From Fibrobacter succinogenes (GTDB taxonomy: Bacteria > Fibrobacterota > Fibrobacteria > Fibrobacterales > Fibrobacteraceae): a stretch of DNA of 64,000 nucleotides. The DNA is taken from NCBI GenBank assembly GCA_902768715.1, contig CACXMH010000006.1, forward strand, positions 1 through 64,000, read 5' to 3'. The notes beneath the pieces were generated by a model. It was not told the origin of the DNA. It made no database searches and saw only the letters and a list, made by a program, of their open reading frames with translations. This document shows positions 1-7,436 of this stretch, in pieces. Position 1 is the stretch's first letter. Each line of letters begins with the position of its first letter. The position numbers and the translations under genes were made by a program.

Positions 1-207
1 GGGGTCACCAAGAGGGGCCACCTGCAAAACCTCGAGGGTTACGCCGCGAACCAGTCCCATGGAGAGTAGTTTTGACTTGTAACGGGAATCGCCTTCGTTA
101 TAGCCGACGATTTCCACCTTGTCGCCGCGTTTCAAGTCCGAAAACTGCGGCTCAGTGTTCCATTTCTTTGCCTGCGACTTGCCGCCGCAACCACAATTAC
201 AGCTCAT
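1..207 (-). CDS. feoA: FeoA-domain protein, 3' end beyond the window
   Basis: The reverse strand reads 69 residues from an ATG at 207 and runs off the window edge. The N-terminus carries a short Cys/Gly stretch (CNCGCGGK). It is followed by the FeoA-type SH3-like core: DLKRGDKVEIVGYNEGD, then SKLLSMGLVRGVTLEVLQVAPLG. FeoA proteins support the ferrous iron permease FeoB at the inner membrane, and feoB would be expected beyond the edge. It lies 51 bp downstream of the DtxR-family gene on the same strand, which fits a metal-regulated feo operon. The Cys-rich head is not typical of classical FeoA and may bind metal; that is inference. Confidence 0.85.
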   Translation of the reverse strand, partial: MSCNCGCGGKSQAKKWNTEPQFSDLKRGDKVEIVGYNEGDSRYKSKLLSMGLVRGVTLEVLQVAPLGDP

Positions 208-258
208 ATTTTATCCTCGTATAAAAGGCCGGATACCGCATGAGCCGCGATTTCCAGC

Positions 259-681
259 CTACTTTTTGTTTTTGACGCTCTTTGCCTTTTTGGGCGAGGG
301 CACAGCCTCCGCCGGTTTCATAAAGTCTTCGATTTTTCCAAGAGTCTCCGCCGAAAGGATATGCTCCATGCAGCAGGCGTCCTTGTCGGCAATGGCTTCC
401 GACACGCCGAGCTTGATAAGGAATCCCTTCAGTAATATATGGCGGTTCAGAATCATGGCGGCGACGCGCTGCCCCTCTTCGGTGAGTTCTATGCCGCTAT
501 AGGGTTCCTGGGTCACGAGCCCAAGTTTCTTGAGTTCGATCATCGCCTTTGCCACCGACGGCATCTTGACCGTAAGGGCTGCGGCAATGTCCTTGACTCG
601 GGCGATTCCGTTTGCTAGGCGCAACATGTGCACCATTTCCAAGTAGTCTTCGAGACTCTGGCTTAGTTTTGTATGATCCAT
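259..681 (-). CDS. DtxR/MntR-family metal-dependent transcriptional regulator
   Basis: The protein is 140 aa. Residues 1-65 form the winged helix-turn-helix of the DtxR family (SLEDYLEMVHML, IARVKDIAAALTVKMPSVAK, ELTEEGQ). Residues 70-125 are the dimerisation/metal domain, with HILLKGFL, then DACCMEHILS carrying Cys and His ligands. There is no SH3 domain, so the length matches the short MntR-like class. A Lys-rich tail ends the protein. Members repress uptake genes when loaded with Fe(II) or Mn(II). It precedes feoA on the same strand, and TTAG-type palindromes lie upstream, so autoregulation and feo control are likely. Iron versus manganese cannot be decided from sequence. Confidence 0.9.
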   Translation of the reverse strand: MDHTKLSQSLEDYLEMVHMLRLANGIARVKDIAAALTVKMPSVAKAMIELKKLGLVTQEPYSGIELTEEGQRVAAMILNRHILLKGFLIKLGVSEAIADKDACCMEHILSAETLGKIEDFMKPAEAVPSPKKAKSVKNKK

Positions 682-718
682 TCGAGGCCTCCGATTCGGA
701 TTATACGGGTTAATTTTT

Positions 719-736
719 GTCTAATCGTCATTAGAC
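719..736. promoter_or_regulatory. Perfect 7-bp palindrome, probable DtxR-family operator
   Basis: GTCTAAT and ATTAGAC are perfect inverted arms around a 4-bp centre, 38 bp upstream of the DtxR-family start codon. Related TTAG/CTAA half sites follow at 802-816. The half-site sequence resembles DtxR/IdeR and MntR boxes. Binding is inferred. Confidence 0.6.
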
Positions 737-865
737 GGGGCTAATATAGTTCTTTTCGGCTAATTAGGCAAGGCTAAAATTATTAAAAAAGGCGTACTTT
801 TTTAGGTTTGGCTAACATTTTGCTAAAAATTTACCAAAAATCGCAATTTTGCCCTTGTTTTTATT

Positions 866-881
866 GTTAGATTTGTCTAAC
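866..881. promoter_or_regulatory. Second TTAG-type palindrome
   Basis: GTTAGA and TCTAAC are perfect 6-bp arms around TTTG. It lies on the far side of the intergenic region from the DtxR-family gene, just before the possible small RNA described at 900-1027. Confidence 0.5.
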
Positions 882-899
882 TTTGAATTGGTGGGTCAA

Positions 900-1027
900 A
901 TTCTAATTGTAGCCATAGGGTTAGAATGGAGCCTGCCAGGTTGAAGCAAAAATCCAATTCCCTCCTTGTGTCTCTTTGGGAACGATTTCGCCCCCGCTCA
1001 AGTAGCTCTGAGCAGGGGCGTTTTTGT
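900..1027 (+). ncRNA. Candidate small RNA ending in an intrinsic terminator
   Basis: No same-strand gene lies upstream, yet a strong terminator closes this stretch. The segment can fold into a 7-bp stem (ATTCTAA at 900-906 with TTAGAAT at 921-927), a weak 5-bp stem (958-962 with 978-982) and the terminator stem. The 5' end is unknown and no convincing promoter hexamers were found. It could equally be a terminator for leftover transcription. Confidence 0.3.
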
Positions 1028-1028
1028 T
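989..1028 (+). terminator. Rho-independent terminator
   Basis: CGCCCCCGCTCA at 989-1000 pairs with TGAGCAGGGGCG at 1009-1020 with one mismatch. The run TTTTTGTTT follows. Orientation is plus strand. It isolates the downstream accessory island from the iron-regulator region. Confidence 0.8.
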
Positions 1029-1051
1029 TACCTGGAAAACGGCTTTAAATA

Positions 1052-1083
1052 CGACATTATTTGTCGCAATAATAACCTATTTT
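1052..1083 (+). promoter_or_regulatory. Island promoter element, copy A
   Basis: CGACA-TTATT-TGTCG is a palindrome followed after 11 bp by TATTTT, a -10-like box. The copy sits 27 bp upstream of the ATG at 1111. The same architecture recurs at 2862, 4015 and 8537. The palindrome would cover the -35 region, as expected for a regulator site. Confidence 0.7.
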
Positions 1084-1110
1084 GATAATAAATCAAGATA
1101 AGGAACTATC

Positions 1111-2232
1111 ATGACCAACAAGAAAGCGAAAATCATTAGCGGGCAAGTTTACGAAGGCAAATCCCTGATGAACCTGCTTCATGACTTTTGGGAAAGTTTC
1201 GACGGAGAACGCTTGGTAGCGTTACCATCGTTTAATGACAACGTTCCAGGACTTTTTGACAATTATAGGCCGTTCATCGAAGACGAAGATGACGACGATC
1301 CGGACGATCCCGATTCGCTAGAGATGAGCCGAATTCAGGAGGGCACCAAAATCCGAATTTTGACGGATGCTCTCAACAAGCCGGATTGGCGGACGCTTTG
1401 GGATTTTTCGCAGTATTTTGATATCGAAATTAGACATATCCAAAATCTAGACATGTTTCTGTGCGTCCATCTTGGAGAAAAACGCGCCTTCAGTATCGTG
1501 AGCCCAATGCATTGCGACGGTTCTTACGATGATTTCGAAGACAATTCCATCGCAACGGAAACTACGGATTACAAACCTTTGCAGAGATTGTTCGACAAAC
1601 TTTGGGAAGATGCCGAACCGATTACGAGTGAAAAAATCGAGCACTTTAACAAGCTATGGAGCGACGATAGAAAAGATTCTGACAAAGAACTCCTGCAACA
1701 CACCTATTTCCTTTTCCCGAAGGGGAAAAAGGATGACTATGAATTATGGGAGGATAGGGAGGCATGCTCATTATGCCGAAGCGCCTTCAGTGGCGAAATA
1801 GAGCGAGGTGACGTCGGCATCTATCGCCTTGCCTACATCGTGGGAATCAAGATTCCCAAAGAGGCGGAACAAATCGTCATTTGCCATATAGACGAAAAGA
1901 CAAAGTGCATCAAGCATGACCAGACCTTCCGTGTTTTCGGAAACGATCCCATCCGCGAAATAGACGAGACTCTTGAATTCTATTACCCAGAGCACGGCTT
2001 TTCCATTGTTCAAGGGTGGGATGAAGATTCATCGGTTGCAGATACTCACCCATGCCCCAAACGCTACCACAGCAAGAACATCTATATGGCGATGCAAGTA
2101 TATGATTTTGATTTCGACGAATACGCCAAGAAGATAAAAAAAACGCTAAACAAGAAATTCCATACAGACGCCGCATTTGCCAACTCGCTCAAAAAAACTT
2201 GTTTCGTAAAATGGAGCGAGGTTATGCAATGA
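1111..2232 (+). CDS. Unknown acidic protein, possibly with a degenerate PLD-like domain
   Basis: The 373-aa cytoplasmic protein has no signal peptide or membrane segment. A strongly acidic loop (DEDDDDPDDPD) lies near residue 60. Residues 78-170 read IRILTDALN, then FDIEIRHIQNLDMFLCVHLG, then SIATE and LFDKLWEDAEPI. That order resembles the phospholipase-D-like fold attached to some transcriptional regulators, but the catalytic HxK motif is absent. I do not recognise a named family. An ATG follows AAGGAAC at a good distance. The gene carries island promoter element A and is followed by another unknown gene 77 bp downstream, so it probably belongs to the WYL regulon. Confidence 0.75.
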   Translation: MTNKKAKIISGQVYEGKSLMNLLHDFWESFDGERLVALPSFNDNVPGLFDNYRPFIEDEDDDDPDDPDSLEMSRIQEGTKIRILTDALNKPDWRTLWDFSQYFDIEIRHIQNLDMFLCVHLGEKRAFSIVSPMHCDGSYDDFEDNSIATETTDYKPLQRLFDKLWEDAEPITSEKIEHFNKLWSDDRKDSDKELLQHTYFLFPKGKKDDYELWEDREACSLCRSAFSGEIERGDVGIYRLAYIVGIKIPKEAEQIVICHIDEKTKCIKHDQTFRVFGNDPIREIDETLEFYYPEHGFSIVQGWDEDSSVADTHPCPKRYHSKNIYMAMQVYDFDFDEYAKKIKKTLNKKFHTDAAFANSLKKTCFVKWSEVMQ

Positions 2233-2309
2233 TGCACTAAATATTTTACGACTTTGCTTATTGCTATGAAAAAATGTTTTGATGGTATCTTGAAACAAGG
2301 AGTGCGAAT

Positions 2310-2687
2310 ATGAACACCATTACGACGCCGACACAAAAGTACAACGACCTAAAGGCCCTCGTAAAGCGTTCTTACGCTGACGAAAAAGAGCGGAATGTGA
2401 TATGGGAATACATCATAGGCTACATTTTCACGGATGAAAAAAAGCAAATCCAAGAAGATCGTCTGGAGCAATTTGCAACATTTCTCTGCCACGAGGGTCG
2501 CCTGGCTCACATTGACATCGTTCTCGATACGAGTGATTTCGACAAGTATTCTACCGAAAGGAGAAACGCGCTTGTCGAAGCAATCAAGAACGCATGGCCA
2601 AGTCCATGGGTTTCCATCTGCTATGGCAAAACCATCGGAACCGACCACGAGCTGAACCGATTCTTCTATATGAAAAAGGAGGGATGA
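2310..2687 (+). CDS. Unknown small protein
   Basis: The 125-aa protein starts at an ATG preceded by CAAGGAGTG, a good ribosome site. It is predicted cytoplasmic and mostly helical, with an aromatic C-terminus (PWVSICYG, RFFYMKK). No family was recognised. No terminator separates it from the gene ending at 2232, so the two may form one transcript driven by element A. Its stop codon overlaps a 34-codon reading frame (2684-2788) that begins inside a duplicated 28-bp segment. This suggests the 3' end of the locus was rearranged, so the C-terminus may not be ancestral. Confidence 0.6.
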   Translation: MNTITTPTQKYNDLKALVKRSYADEKERNVIWEYIIGYIFTDEKKQIQEDRLEQFATFLCHEGRLAHIDIVLDTSDFDKYSTERRNALVEAIKNAWPSPWVSICYGKTIGTDHELNRFFYMKKEG

Positions 2688-2788
2688 TTGCGCAGAAGCT
2701 GCCAAAGGCCTTACAGGGTGCGTATTCCAAAATTGACATTCCCAAAACCGATGTCGAAATTGCATGGGAAAAGAACAAGGCTAAATAG
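2684..2788 (+). CDS. 34-aa coupled reading frame over a duplicated fragment
   Basis: An ATGA overlap joins this frame to the preceding gene. It encodes MIAQKLPKALQGAYSKIDIP and a further 14 residues. The first 28 bases after the stop codon (2688-2715) are identical to 7256-7283 inside the SLOG gene, but the reading frame differs. In the SLOG frame the copy meets a stop after 15 codons. It is either a short expressed peptide or, more likely, a scar of a small duplication. Confidence 0.3.
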   Translation: MIAQKLPKALQGAYSKIDIPKTDVEIAWEKNKAK

Positions 2789-2834
2789 AAAAAGTCGGTA
2801 AACTCCTATAAAGTGGTTAATCAGTATCCTTATT

Positions 2835-2844
2835 GGGGGGGGGG
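2835..2844. repeat. G10 homopolymer in the WYL gene promoter region
   Basis: Ten consecutive G residues lie 17 bp upstream of the palindrome of element B. Such tracts often change length by slippage and can alter promoter strength. They are also error-prone in sequencing. Confidence 0.8.
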
Positions 2845-2861
2845 TAAAAAAATCAGAAATG

Positions 2862-2893
2862 CGGCATCTTTTGTCGCAGTAATAAGGTATATT
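2862..2893 (+). promoter_or_regulatory. Island promoter element, copy B, before the WYL regulator
   Basis: CGGCA-TCTTT-TGTCG is followed after 11 bp by TATATT. It is the best -10 of the four copies. It lies 17 bp before the ATG at 2911, implying a very short leader and autoregulation of the WYL gene. Confidence 0.7.
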
Positions 2894-2910
2894 AAGTATT
2901 GAGGTTTATT

Positions 2911-3933
2911 ATGGCAGAAATTACCCGCGCAGACCGAGTATTACAATTATTCGCACTCTTGATATCCAATCCGAGCAGGGCCTACACCATCAGCGACCTG
3001 ATGGCGGCTCTGGAAATCCCCGAAAACGAACGTCGCAACGTGCAACGCGACATGCGGTCACTGACTTCCGCCAACGGGGGTGCCTATATTCGTGTGAGCG
3101 GCGACCAGCGGGCTTTCCGCTACCAGTCCGCAATCAAGTCTGCGGACAATCTGCTTTTTCCAAATTTCGAAAATACCATGCTGCATTTCGTGTTTCTGCA
3201 GCGCATAGCGAATATGTACCCCGCCGCCAGCGAAACGGTTACAGACCTGCTTGAAAAAATCCAGAAAAGCCTGCCCACAAGCGAAAAGAAGGCGGTGGAG
3301 CAGCTCGCCCAAGATTTGAATTCGAGAATCCTTTTTGCAGGAACGCCACCCATGTTCGAGGAAGATTCCAGCGAAAAACTCAAGGTGATTCTGCGGGCGA
3401 TTCACGAACGCCGCAAAATCCTCGTCACCTATATCAGCGAAACTGGGAATACCCCTCGCATGCGGATTCCGCTGATGGTCATCTTGTACCAGGGCGAAAT
3501 CTACATCGGTTGCGAGTCGCATTCGCACCCCGGCGAAACCTACACACTCAAGTTCCGCCGAATCCAGAAGGTCGAACTCACCAAGGAAACCTTTCAGGAC
3601 AACCCAAAGACACTTGAAATGTTGCGCAAGCGTGTGCAGCTCGGCTCAGCCATTTTTGGCCCACAGGATCCAAAAGCCGAAGACGTCGAAATCGTGTTCA
3701 GTAGCCATGCGCAGCATTACCTCGAAGAAAAACCGTTCCAGCGCACCATGAAAGTGGAAAAGATGCATGACGGCCGGCTGCTGGTCACGATGAAGGCTGT
3801 AAACGACGAACTCCTGTTCCGCTGGGTACTCTCGTACGCTGACAGTGCCGAAGTCATCAAGCCCATAGCCCTCCGCAAAAGACTCCACGAGTTCTCATAT
3901 TTCCTCGACAGTACCTACCGCCGAAACCATTAG
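2911..3933 (+). CDS. WYL-domain transcriptional regulator
   Basis: The protein is 340 aa. Residues 1-60 are a winged helix-turn-helix (TRADRVLQLFALLIS, YTISDLMAALEI, NVQRDMRSL). The middle is a helical linker. Residues about 150-220 are a WYL (Sm-like) domain with KLKVILRAIHERRKILVTY, then GEIYIGCES where the usual WYL tripeptide is degenerate, and FRRIQKVELT. Residues about 235-335 are the WCX tail. I chose the ATG at 2911 over a TTG four codons upstream because GAGG sits at 2901. WYL proteins are ligand-sensing repressors or activators, commonly next to defence and stress genes. The shared element in four nearby promoters makes it the likely regulator of the island. Confidence 0.9.
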   Translation: MAEITRADRVLQLFALLISNPSRAYTISDLMAALEIPENERRNVQRDMRSLTSANGGAYIRVSGDQRAFRYQSAIKSADNLLFPNFENTMLHFVFLQRIANMYPAASETVTDLLEKIQKSLPTSEKKAVEQLAQDLNSRILFAGTPPMFEEDSSEKLKVILRAIHERRKILVTYISETGNTPRMRIPLMVILYQGEIYIGCESHSHPGETYTLKFRRIQKVELTKETFQDNPKTLEMLRKRVQLGSAIFGPQDPKAEDVEIVFSSHAQHYLEEKPFQRTMKVEKMHDGRLLVTMKAVNDELLFRWVLSYADSAEVIKPIALRKRLHEFSYFLDSTYRRNH

Positions 3934-4014
3934 CGAAAAAAACTCGAAAACGTCATCCTGGAGCCACATAGTGGCGATAGGACCTAGCGGGCATCTTTTT
4001 TGCGCCTCTAAACA

Positions 4015-4046
4015 CGACATTATTTGTCGCAGTAAAAACCTATTTT
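4015..4046 (+). promoter_or_regulatory. Island promoter element, copy C, before the AAA+ operon
   Basis: CGACA-TTATT-TGTCG, 11 bp, TATTTT. It is nearly identical to copy A and continues with TGATGACAAATCGAAATAAG against TGATAATAAATCAAGATAAG in A, so homology extends to the ribosome site. The operon start codon is at 4076. Confidence 0.7.
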
Positions 4047-4075
4047 GATGACAAATCGAAATAAGGAGCAAAAAT

Positions 4076-6403
4076 ATGAAAAAAGGATATTTTAAGGACG
4101 TTTTTAAATCCCTGCAAAAGAATACTGAAAAGAAGTCTTTGGGCATCAATTTTGTAACTCTCAAAGGCTATGAATACTGGATTCGTATGCTGAGGATTTC
4201 CAAAAACTATCCCGATGCAGACGACAGCATCGGCATATTCCCTATAGAAAACGCTTCCCGAATTTTGAGGGAGATTACAACGCATTTTGAACTCCTGAAC
4301 AAGGCAGAAGACAGACTGCCCAAAACCAAAGACCCAAAATCACGTTCCCCACGAAATAAAATCGACGAATGCTTTTACGGGATCGAAGAAGATGAAGGTA
4401 AATCGGAATCCTATCGAGAGCGCAAAAGAGCCGTCGGCAAAATTCGCGACACTATCAAGAATAGCGGCTCCAGCGAAGATATAAAACATGTCACACACTG
4501 CACTCTTGTTGGCGAAGATATCTTCAACGGCCCAGCCAAAAAGATTTTTTACGAGGGCATCATCAAGGAACTCATGGACCTTCTCAAGCACCAAAAGAAC
4601 ATCTACGATCCATACTTAAAGCGTCTTGACATTGTGCAGAAAGCGTTCAACCTAGACTCCGTCGAAATGGAAATCTTGATATTCTCGTGGATTTTCTTTA
4701 AGAAGGACATTTGCGACCCCCTTCGCGACATGATTGGTTCGCGAAGATTCGGTGATTGCGTTTTTGTCGATGTATTCGCATCCATTTATCCTGAACTGGA
4801 TATAGAAAAGGCGTGTTCCAACAAGTCTTCTCTCAAGCGGATGGGACTTGTCGATAACGACCTGGAAATTTCAAAGAGAATTGGACTGTTTCTAGATGGG
4901 GTCTCAGGAAACGACCTCGATTCGCTCTATTTCAAGATTTACGACGGCAATAACGTACCCTATAAAAAACTGTGCAACAACAACCCGAAAGTAGAAGTTG
5001 CCTTTGACTTGTTGAAACATGTAAAGCCGAATCAAGGAATCAATATTTTCTTCTACGGAGTCGAAGGTACCGGTAAGACTGAACTTGCGAAGGCCATCGC
5101 AAAAGAACTCCGACGTCCGCTGGTTCTTACCAATATCAGCATTGATGGCGTTCATAGAGAAAGCAAGGAGGATTCAACTATCCAGGAGCGCCTGGGAAGC
5201 ATTATGTTTGCGGCGACCAAGTACCAAAACAAGCGTGTCATTCTCTTGGTGGATGAGGCCGATGTAATTTTGAATTGCTGCGAAAAGGGTGCCCTCAACT
5301 TTTTCCTAGAACAAATAAAAGTCCCCGTTATTTGGATCTCAAACGACATCCGATTTATTGAAAATAGTACCCTTCGTCGATTTGATTATTCCATCGCATT
5401 CGAAAGGCTTGATTCTGAAAAAAGATTGCAGATTTGGCAGTCCGTCATTAGCGAGCAGGGCACCGGTAAAATGCTTGAACCCTTGACGGTGCAACAGTTT
5501 GCAGACACCTTCCCCATTACCGCCGGTGGCGTGACCCAGGCGATTGCCGGAGCAAAATTACTGCAGGAGACAGGCAGTAAAATTTCGCCAGAAAAAGCAG
5601 TCCGTATCATTGCCGATGCACAGACAAACTTACTTTCACTGAACTGCGAATATGCCAAATGCGACAAAGAAAGCCATGCGCCCAAATATATCCTTGACGC
5701 ATTGAATGTCGAAGGAGACATGAACCGTATTATGAAGGTGGTGCAGTCTTTTAACACTAAATGGGAAACTATGCAGGAGATGGATTGTCCGGAGTCTTTG
5801 AACATATTGTTCTATGGTGTTCCCGGTACGGGCAAAACAGAACTTGCGAAACACATCGCAAGAACACTGGACCGCAAATTAATCGTTAAGAAAGCGAGCG
5901 ATCTTTTGGATTGCTATGTGGGTGAAACGGAAAAGAAAATCCGCAAGATGTTCCGCGAGGCAGAAGAAAAGAAAGCAATTCTCTTTTTGGACGAAGCGGA
6001 TAGTATGCTCAGCGAACGCGCCGGGGCGGAACACAGTTGGGAAGTATCGCAAGTAAACGAGCTCCTGACGCAGATGGAAAACTTCAAGGGAATATTCATC
6101 GCGGCGACCAACTTCAGCGACAATCTGGATGCGGCCTCACGCAGACGCTTTGCACTCAAGCTCAAGTTCAACTACCTAAAACCTGACGGAATCGAAAAAG
6201 TGTGGCAGGCATTCTTCCCAAAAGTAGAATGTTCCGCAGCCGCACGCGATCTGAAGGCGCTTACCCCAGGCGACTTCAAGGCCGTTCATGACACCTTCCA
6301 ATACTATGACGAGAGCGAAGTAACTGCAGACAGCATCTTGGAGGCTCTCCGCCACGAAATAGAATGCAAAAATACTCGCGAAGGCCGTAGGATGGGACTG
6401 TAA
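4076..6403 (+). CDS. Double AAA+ ATPase
   Basis: The protein is 775 aa. Residues 1-300 are an uncharacterised, largely helical N-terminal region with no membrane segment. The first AAA+ module has Walker A GVEGTGKT at 328-335, Walker B VILLVDEAD near 388 and the pair TLRRF near 432. The second has Walker A GVPGTGKT at 581-588, Walker B AILFLDEAD near 634 and the SRRRF finger near 688. Pore-type and sensor features resemble classical Cdc48/FtsH-like AAA modules, so it is probably a hexameric remodelling or unfolding machine. No protease domain is fused. RBS AAGGAG precedes the ATG. It leads an operon with a hydrolase (16-bp gap) and a SLOG protein (9-bp gap). The partner or substrate is unknown. 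Confidence 0.85.
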   Translation: MKKGYFKDVFKSLQKNTEKKSLGINFVTLKGYEYWIRMLRISKNYPDADDSIGIFPIENASRILREITTHFELLNKAEDRLPKTKDPKSRSPRNKIDECFYGIEEDEGKSESYRERKRAVGKIRDTIKNSGSSEDIKHVTHCTLVGEDIFNGPAKKIFYEGIIKELMDLLKHQKNIYDPYLKRLDIVQKAFNLDSVEMEILIFSWIFFKKDICDPLRDMIGSRRFGDCVFVDVFASIYPELDIEKACSNKSSLKRMGLVDNDLEISKRIGLFLDGVSGNDLDSLYFKIYDGNNVPYKKLCNNNPKVEVAFDLLKHVKPNQGINIFFYGVEGTGKTELAKAIAKELRRPLVLTNISIDGVHRESKEDSTIQERLGSIMFAATKYQNKRVILLVDEADVILNCCEKGALNFFLEQIKVPVIWISNDIRFIENSTLRRFDYSIAFERLDSEKRLQIWQSVISEQGTGKMLEPLTVQQFADTFPITAGGVTQAIAGAKLLQETGSKISPEKAVRIIADAQTNLLSLNCEYAKCDKESHAPKYILDALNVEGDMNRIMKVVQSFNTKWETMQEMDCPESLNILFYGVPGTGKTELAKHIARTLDRKLIVKKASDLLDCYVGETEKKIRKMFREAEEKKAILFLDEADSMLSERAGAEHSWEVSQVNELLTQMENFKGIFIAATNFSDNLDAASRRRFALKLKFNYLKPDGIEKVWQAFFPKVECSAAARDLKALTPGDFKAVHDTFQYYDESEVTADSILEALRHEIECKNTREGRRMGL

Positions 6404-6419
6404 AATATCAGGAGTTTTC

Positions 6420-7016
6420 ATGCAATTCGATTTAATTAAACCTTTCGGCAATGGAGAAAATCACGTTGATTACGGTTTCGTCTTTGGCGGTGACCGTCAA
6501 AAGATTTTGCTGATAAAGGCGGGACAAGGCGGTTCCATTTATGGGTATCGCAACAAGTACCTGAAACTTGCCTGCGAAATGCGCGAGCTGTGCGGGTTCT
6601 CGGTGGTTTGCGCGTCCACTCCATCATCTGACATCAGCCAGATGGCGCAATTCGCCGAAGTGGTAAAATCGGAATTTGAAATCGGTGGCCATACCCAAAT
6701 CTACTTTATGGGAATGTCAATGGGCGCCTCCATCGGGTGCATTGGTCGATCTCTATTTCCGGAAATCAGCCGATTCCTGTTGGTGAATCCCCCGCTCATG
6801 ATTAACACGACTCGGATATGCCGCAGCGCCAAGGCATTTGACGGAGACATGATGACATTCGTTTTCGGGAGTCTTGATCCTTCAGCACACTTGGCTGGGC
6901 TACTCAAATTGCACGAACGCGAAAACGTCCGCGTTGCCATCATCCCCGGCCAAGACCATCATTTTTCAAAAAACAACTTTAACTTGCTAGAGCTCATAAA
7001 ATCAACAATTCTATAA
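6420..7016 (+). CDS. Alpha/beta-hydrolase fold protein
   Basis: The protein is 198 aa. It has the nucleophile elbow GMSMGAS with Ser100, a plausible acid at Asp153 (GSLDPS) and a catalytic His at 180 or 181 in GQDHHF. The elements are in the order expected for a small single-domain alpha/beta hydrolase of the esterase/thioesterase or dienelactone-hydrolase type. It has no signal peptide, so it acts in the cytoplasm. AGGAG precedes the ATG. Its position between the AAA+ ATPase and the SLOG gene with very short gaps indicates co-expression. The substrate cannot be told from the sequence. Confidence 0.75.
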   Translation: MQFDLIKPFGNGENHVDYGFVFGGDRQKILLIKAGQGGSIYGYRNKYLKLACEMRELCGFSVVCASTPSSDISQMAQFAEVVKSEFEIGGHTQIYFMGMSMGASIGCIGRSLFPEISRFLLVNPPLMINTTRICRSAKAFDGDMMTFVFGSLDPSAHLAGLLKLHERENVRVAIIPGQDHHFSKNNFNLLELIKSTIL

Positions 7017-7025
7017 AGAGGCACC

Positions 7026-7436
7026 ATGAAAATATTTATATCCGGATCAAAGTCCATTTCAAAGTTGCCCGATTTGGCAAAAATATTCATCGACCAATTC
7101 ATCGAAAACATCGATGAAATTCTTGTAGGAGATTGTTACGGCGTTGACGCTGCAGTGCAAATGTATTTGGATTCCAAAGGGTACCGCAACGTAACCATCT
7201 ATTGCAGCGGTGAAACGCCAAGGAACAATTTTGTTACGGGGGCAAAAGTACGTTCTTGCGCAGAAGCTGCCAAAGGCCTTACAAAAAGCGCATTCCATTA
7301 TGTTAAAGATATTCAGATGACACAGGACTGCGACCAGGCTCTCATGGTTTGGGACGGAAAAAGCAAAGGCACTGGCGAAAACATCCGCCGCATAAAGGAA
7401 ATGGGAAAACCGTACAGAATTATAAACGAGGATTGA
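7026..7436 (+). CDS. SLOG-fold (DprA/LOG-like) nucleotide-sensing protein
   Basis: The protein is 136 aa. Its Rossmann-like core begins MKIFISGSKSI, continues with EILVGDCYGVDAAVQMYL and then NVTIYCSGE, and ends with DQALMVWDGKSKGTGENI and GKPYRII. This order (GS loop, GDxxGVD motif, late GxxGT-like loop) is typical of the SMF/DprA-LOG superfamily, which binds nucleotides or nucleotide-derived signals. Several SLOG proteins act as sensors in anti-phage systems such as Thoeris. It is the third gene of the AAA+ operon. Its last 17 bp overlap the convergent ORF6N gene. Bases 7256-7283 are repeated at 2688-2715. Confidence 0.75.
   Translation: MKIFISGSKSISKLPDLAKIFIDQFIENIDEILVGDCYGVDAAVQMYLDSKGYRNVTIYCSGETPRNNFVTGAKVRSCAEAAKGLTKSAFHYVKDIQMTQDCDQALMVWDGKSKGTGENIRRIKEMGKPYRIINED

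Noticed and set aside
2310-2788. A single longer gene reaching 2788 by frameshift
   Set aside because: The part after 2687 is a duplicated fragment of another gene in a foreign frame, so joining them would not restore a family member.
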